DNA from: Anaerolineales bacterium
GTDB taxonomy: Bacteria; Chloroflexota; Anaerolineae; Anaerolineales; E44-bin32
Direction of reading: 5' to 3'
Assembly (NCBI GenBank): GCA_030608865.1
Contig: JAUWDI010000071.1
Coordinates: 1-5,611 of the forward strand
DNA: 5,611 nucleotides
Shown piece after piece: positions 4,446-5,611 of this stretch. Each line of letters starts with the position of its first letter. Position 1 is the stretch's first letter. The notes beneath the pieces are model-generated. The model worked only from the letters and a program-made list of their open reading frames with translations. It made no database searches and was not told the DNA's origin. A program made the position numbers and the translations under genes.

Positions 4446-5611
4446 AAAGGGCGGCGGCTGTTGAGATCGGTCCGCCTTGACGTGAAAGCACCTGATCCAA
4501 TCGCCTCTCAATATCTGCTAAGCGCTGGACCTCTCGGGTAAGCTGCCAAATTTGCTCCTGCTGGTCCTCCCCCTCTGAAGGTGATTGCTCCTGCAAGGCT
4601 TCAAGCTGGAAGCGAATATGCGTGAGTTCTGATTCTAGCCAACGCTTGCGTAAACGAAAGAAATTCGCAATTACTTCGGCTATAACCTTCTGTTGAAGAA
4701 CATCTATATTACCAAACTCATCTATCAATGTCTCGGCGATGGGTAACAGTTGAGTCTCTAGATTATTCTGCCAATAGTGAACGGGCTCTTCTTCATGCTG
4801 GCCGAGTGCAGAGCGAATGACTTTAAAGATCATCTGGAACTCGGTGCTTGAGAAATCCTGATTCGACGAACGTTCGATCTCCAGCGCCTGGAATTCCCGG
4901 TCTACCCGATAAAGCAGTTCGGGGTGACCCAACAGAACAGCCATACAAAAGCTTTCTACCGCGCCAGAAGGAGAAATTGCAGTAGGTTTCTCCTCTACTT
5001 CACTTACAGCTTGAGGTACCCGCCGGCTGCGTCGCGGTTTTGTTTTTCTGTACTGGAGCAACGCTCGTTCGTCCACTTTTAACCGTCGAGCGAGGTTTTG
5101 ACGATACACTTCTCGCTCTACAGGATCAGCAACGTCTTCTATCAATGGTAACACTTGGCGGGCGATCTCTGCTTTCGCTTTGGGATCTTCTATATCGCGT
5201 TCTGCAGTGGCAACATCGAGTACGTAATCCACAATCGTCTGCGCACCTTCAAGCAATCCCGTCCAAGCTTCTGGATCATCTATAACGACCTCGTCTGGAT
5301 CCAAACCCTCCGGCAGGGTGACAATCCGCAAATCTGCATCCAGACGCCCTTCGTGGCGAACCAATCCCCGGGCATTAAAAACCGGATCGATTTCCCGATC
5401 GAGCGTCTCGCGAGCGACATCCAGGCCGCGTAAAGTCGCCTGGCTTCCAGCTGTATCAGCATCCAGCGCTAAGACAATCCGCCGGCTGTAACGCTTCAAT
5501 AAGCGCAGTTGGCTCTCTGTGAGCGCTGTGCCCATCGGGGATACCGCATTGCGAAAACCGGCTTGATGCAATCCGATGACATCCATGTAACCCTCAACGA
5601 TAACCGCCTGA
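4444..5611 (-). CDS. dnaG: DNA primase, C-terminal part, 5' end truncated by window edge
   Basis: DnaG makes the RNA primers for chromosome replication and binds the replicative helicase through its C-terminal domain. The window holds the last 388 codons; the zinc-binding domain and most of the RNA-polymerase N-domain lie outside. The first visible residues, QAVIVEGYMDVI, are the TOPRIM acidic motif with catalytic E6. SPMGTALT (about 24-31) and the second TOPRIM motif ALDADTAG (48-55, metal-binding D50 and D52) follow. Residues 80-170 carry LPEGLDPDEV and the helical subdomain. After a basic linker near 190-200 comes the helix-rich helicase-binding region (about 215-388), ending in a heptad-like, Glu/Gln-rich segment. 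The stretch with FNARGLVRHEGRL between TOPRIM and LPEG looks longer than in E. coli and reminds me of Chloroflexota primases. The reading frame is open to the right edge, so the ATG at 5584-5586 is internal and not a start. It ends in TAG. Confidence 0.95.
   Translation of the reverse strand, partial: QAVIVEGYMDVIGLHQAGFRNAVSPMGTALTESQLRLLKRYSRRIVLALDADTAGSQATLRGLDVARETLDREIDPVFNARGLVRHEGRLDADLRIVTLPEGLDPDEVVIDDPEAWTGLLEGAQTIVDYVLDVATAERDIEDPKAKAEIARQVLPLIEDVADPVEREVYRQNLARRLKVDERALLQYRKTKPRRSRRVPQAVSEVEEKPTAISPSGAVESFCMAVLLGHPELLYRVDREFQALEIERSSNQDFSSTEFQMIFKVIRSALGQHEEEPVHYWQNNLETQLLPIAETLIDEFGNIDVLQQKVIAEVIANFFRLRKRWLESELTHIRFQLEALQEQSPSEGEDQQEQIWQLTREVQRLADIERRLDQVLSRQGGPISTAAAL

Noticed and set aside
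5584..5586. ATG as the start of dnaG
   Set aside because: It lies inside the TOPRIM motif EGYMD and the frame stays open upstream to the window edge, so it is an internal methionine of a truncated gene.

Overview
The window reads almost entirely from the minus strand. It carries two sets of core housekeeping genes separated by an unusual cluster of palindromic repeats. In transcription order (right to left) these are: the C-terminal two thirds of DNA primase (dnaG, running off the right edge), the primary sigma factor (rpoD), about 800 bp without a credible gene, and then nuoA, nuoB, nuoC and the first 217 codons of nuoD (running off the left edge).

The organism is a bacterium with moderate GC. 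My best guess is Chloroflexota, possibly Anaerolineae. This is an inference from three things: family-typical insertions in RpoD and DnaG, separate rather than fused nuoC and nuoD, and an intergenic cluster of palindromes with GTAGGGGC/GTAGAGAC ends of a kind I remember from Chloroflexota and cyanobacterial genomes. No database search was possible, so the phylum is not proven.

Right part (2860-5611): dnaG and rpoD form the core of the classical macromolecular-synthesis operon. They are 9 nt apart and lie in the same reading frame. RpoD starts with GTG, its ribosome binding site touches the dnaG amber stop, and the protein carries two insertions relative to a minimal primary sigma factor.

Middle part (2052-2859): no protein gene is supported. 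About 600 bp hold at least nine inverted repeats arranged as two head-to-tail copies of a composite module (about 200 and 256 bp), each with a 142-145 bp unit that is about 89% identical between copies. A perfect 15-bp hairpin after rpoD may terminate its transcript. A plausible extended -10 promoter and a possible CRP/FNR-type operator lie upstream of nuoA.

Left part (1-2051): nuoA, B, C and D are the start of a complex I (NADH:quinone oxidoreductase) operon, with a 10-bp nuoA/nuoB overlap and gaps of 16 and 30 nt afterwards. NuoA is a membrane subunit. NuoB carries the N2 cluster, and NuoB, C and D together form the quinone-reducing connecting module.
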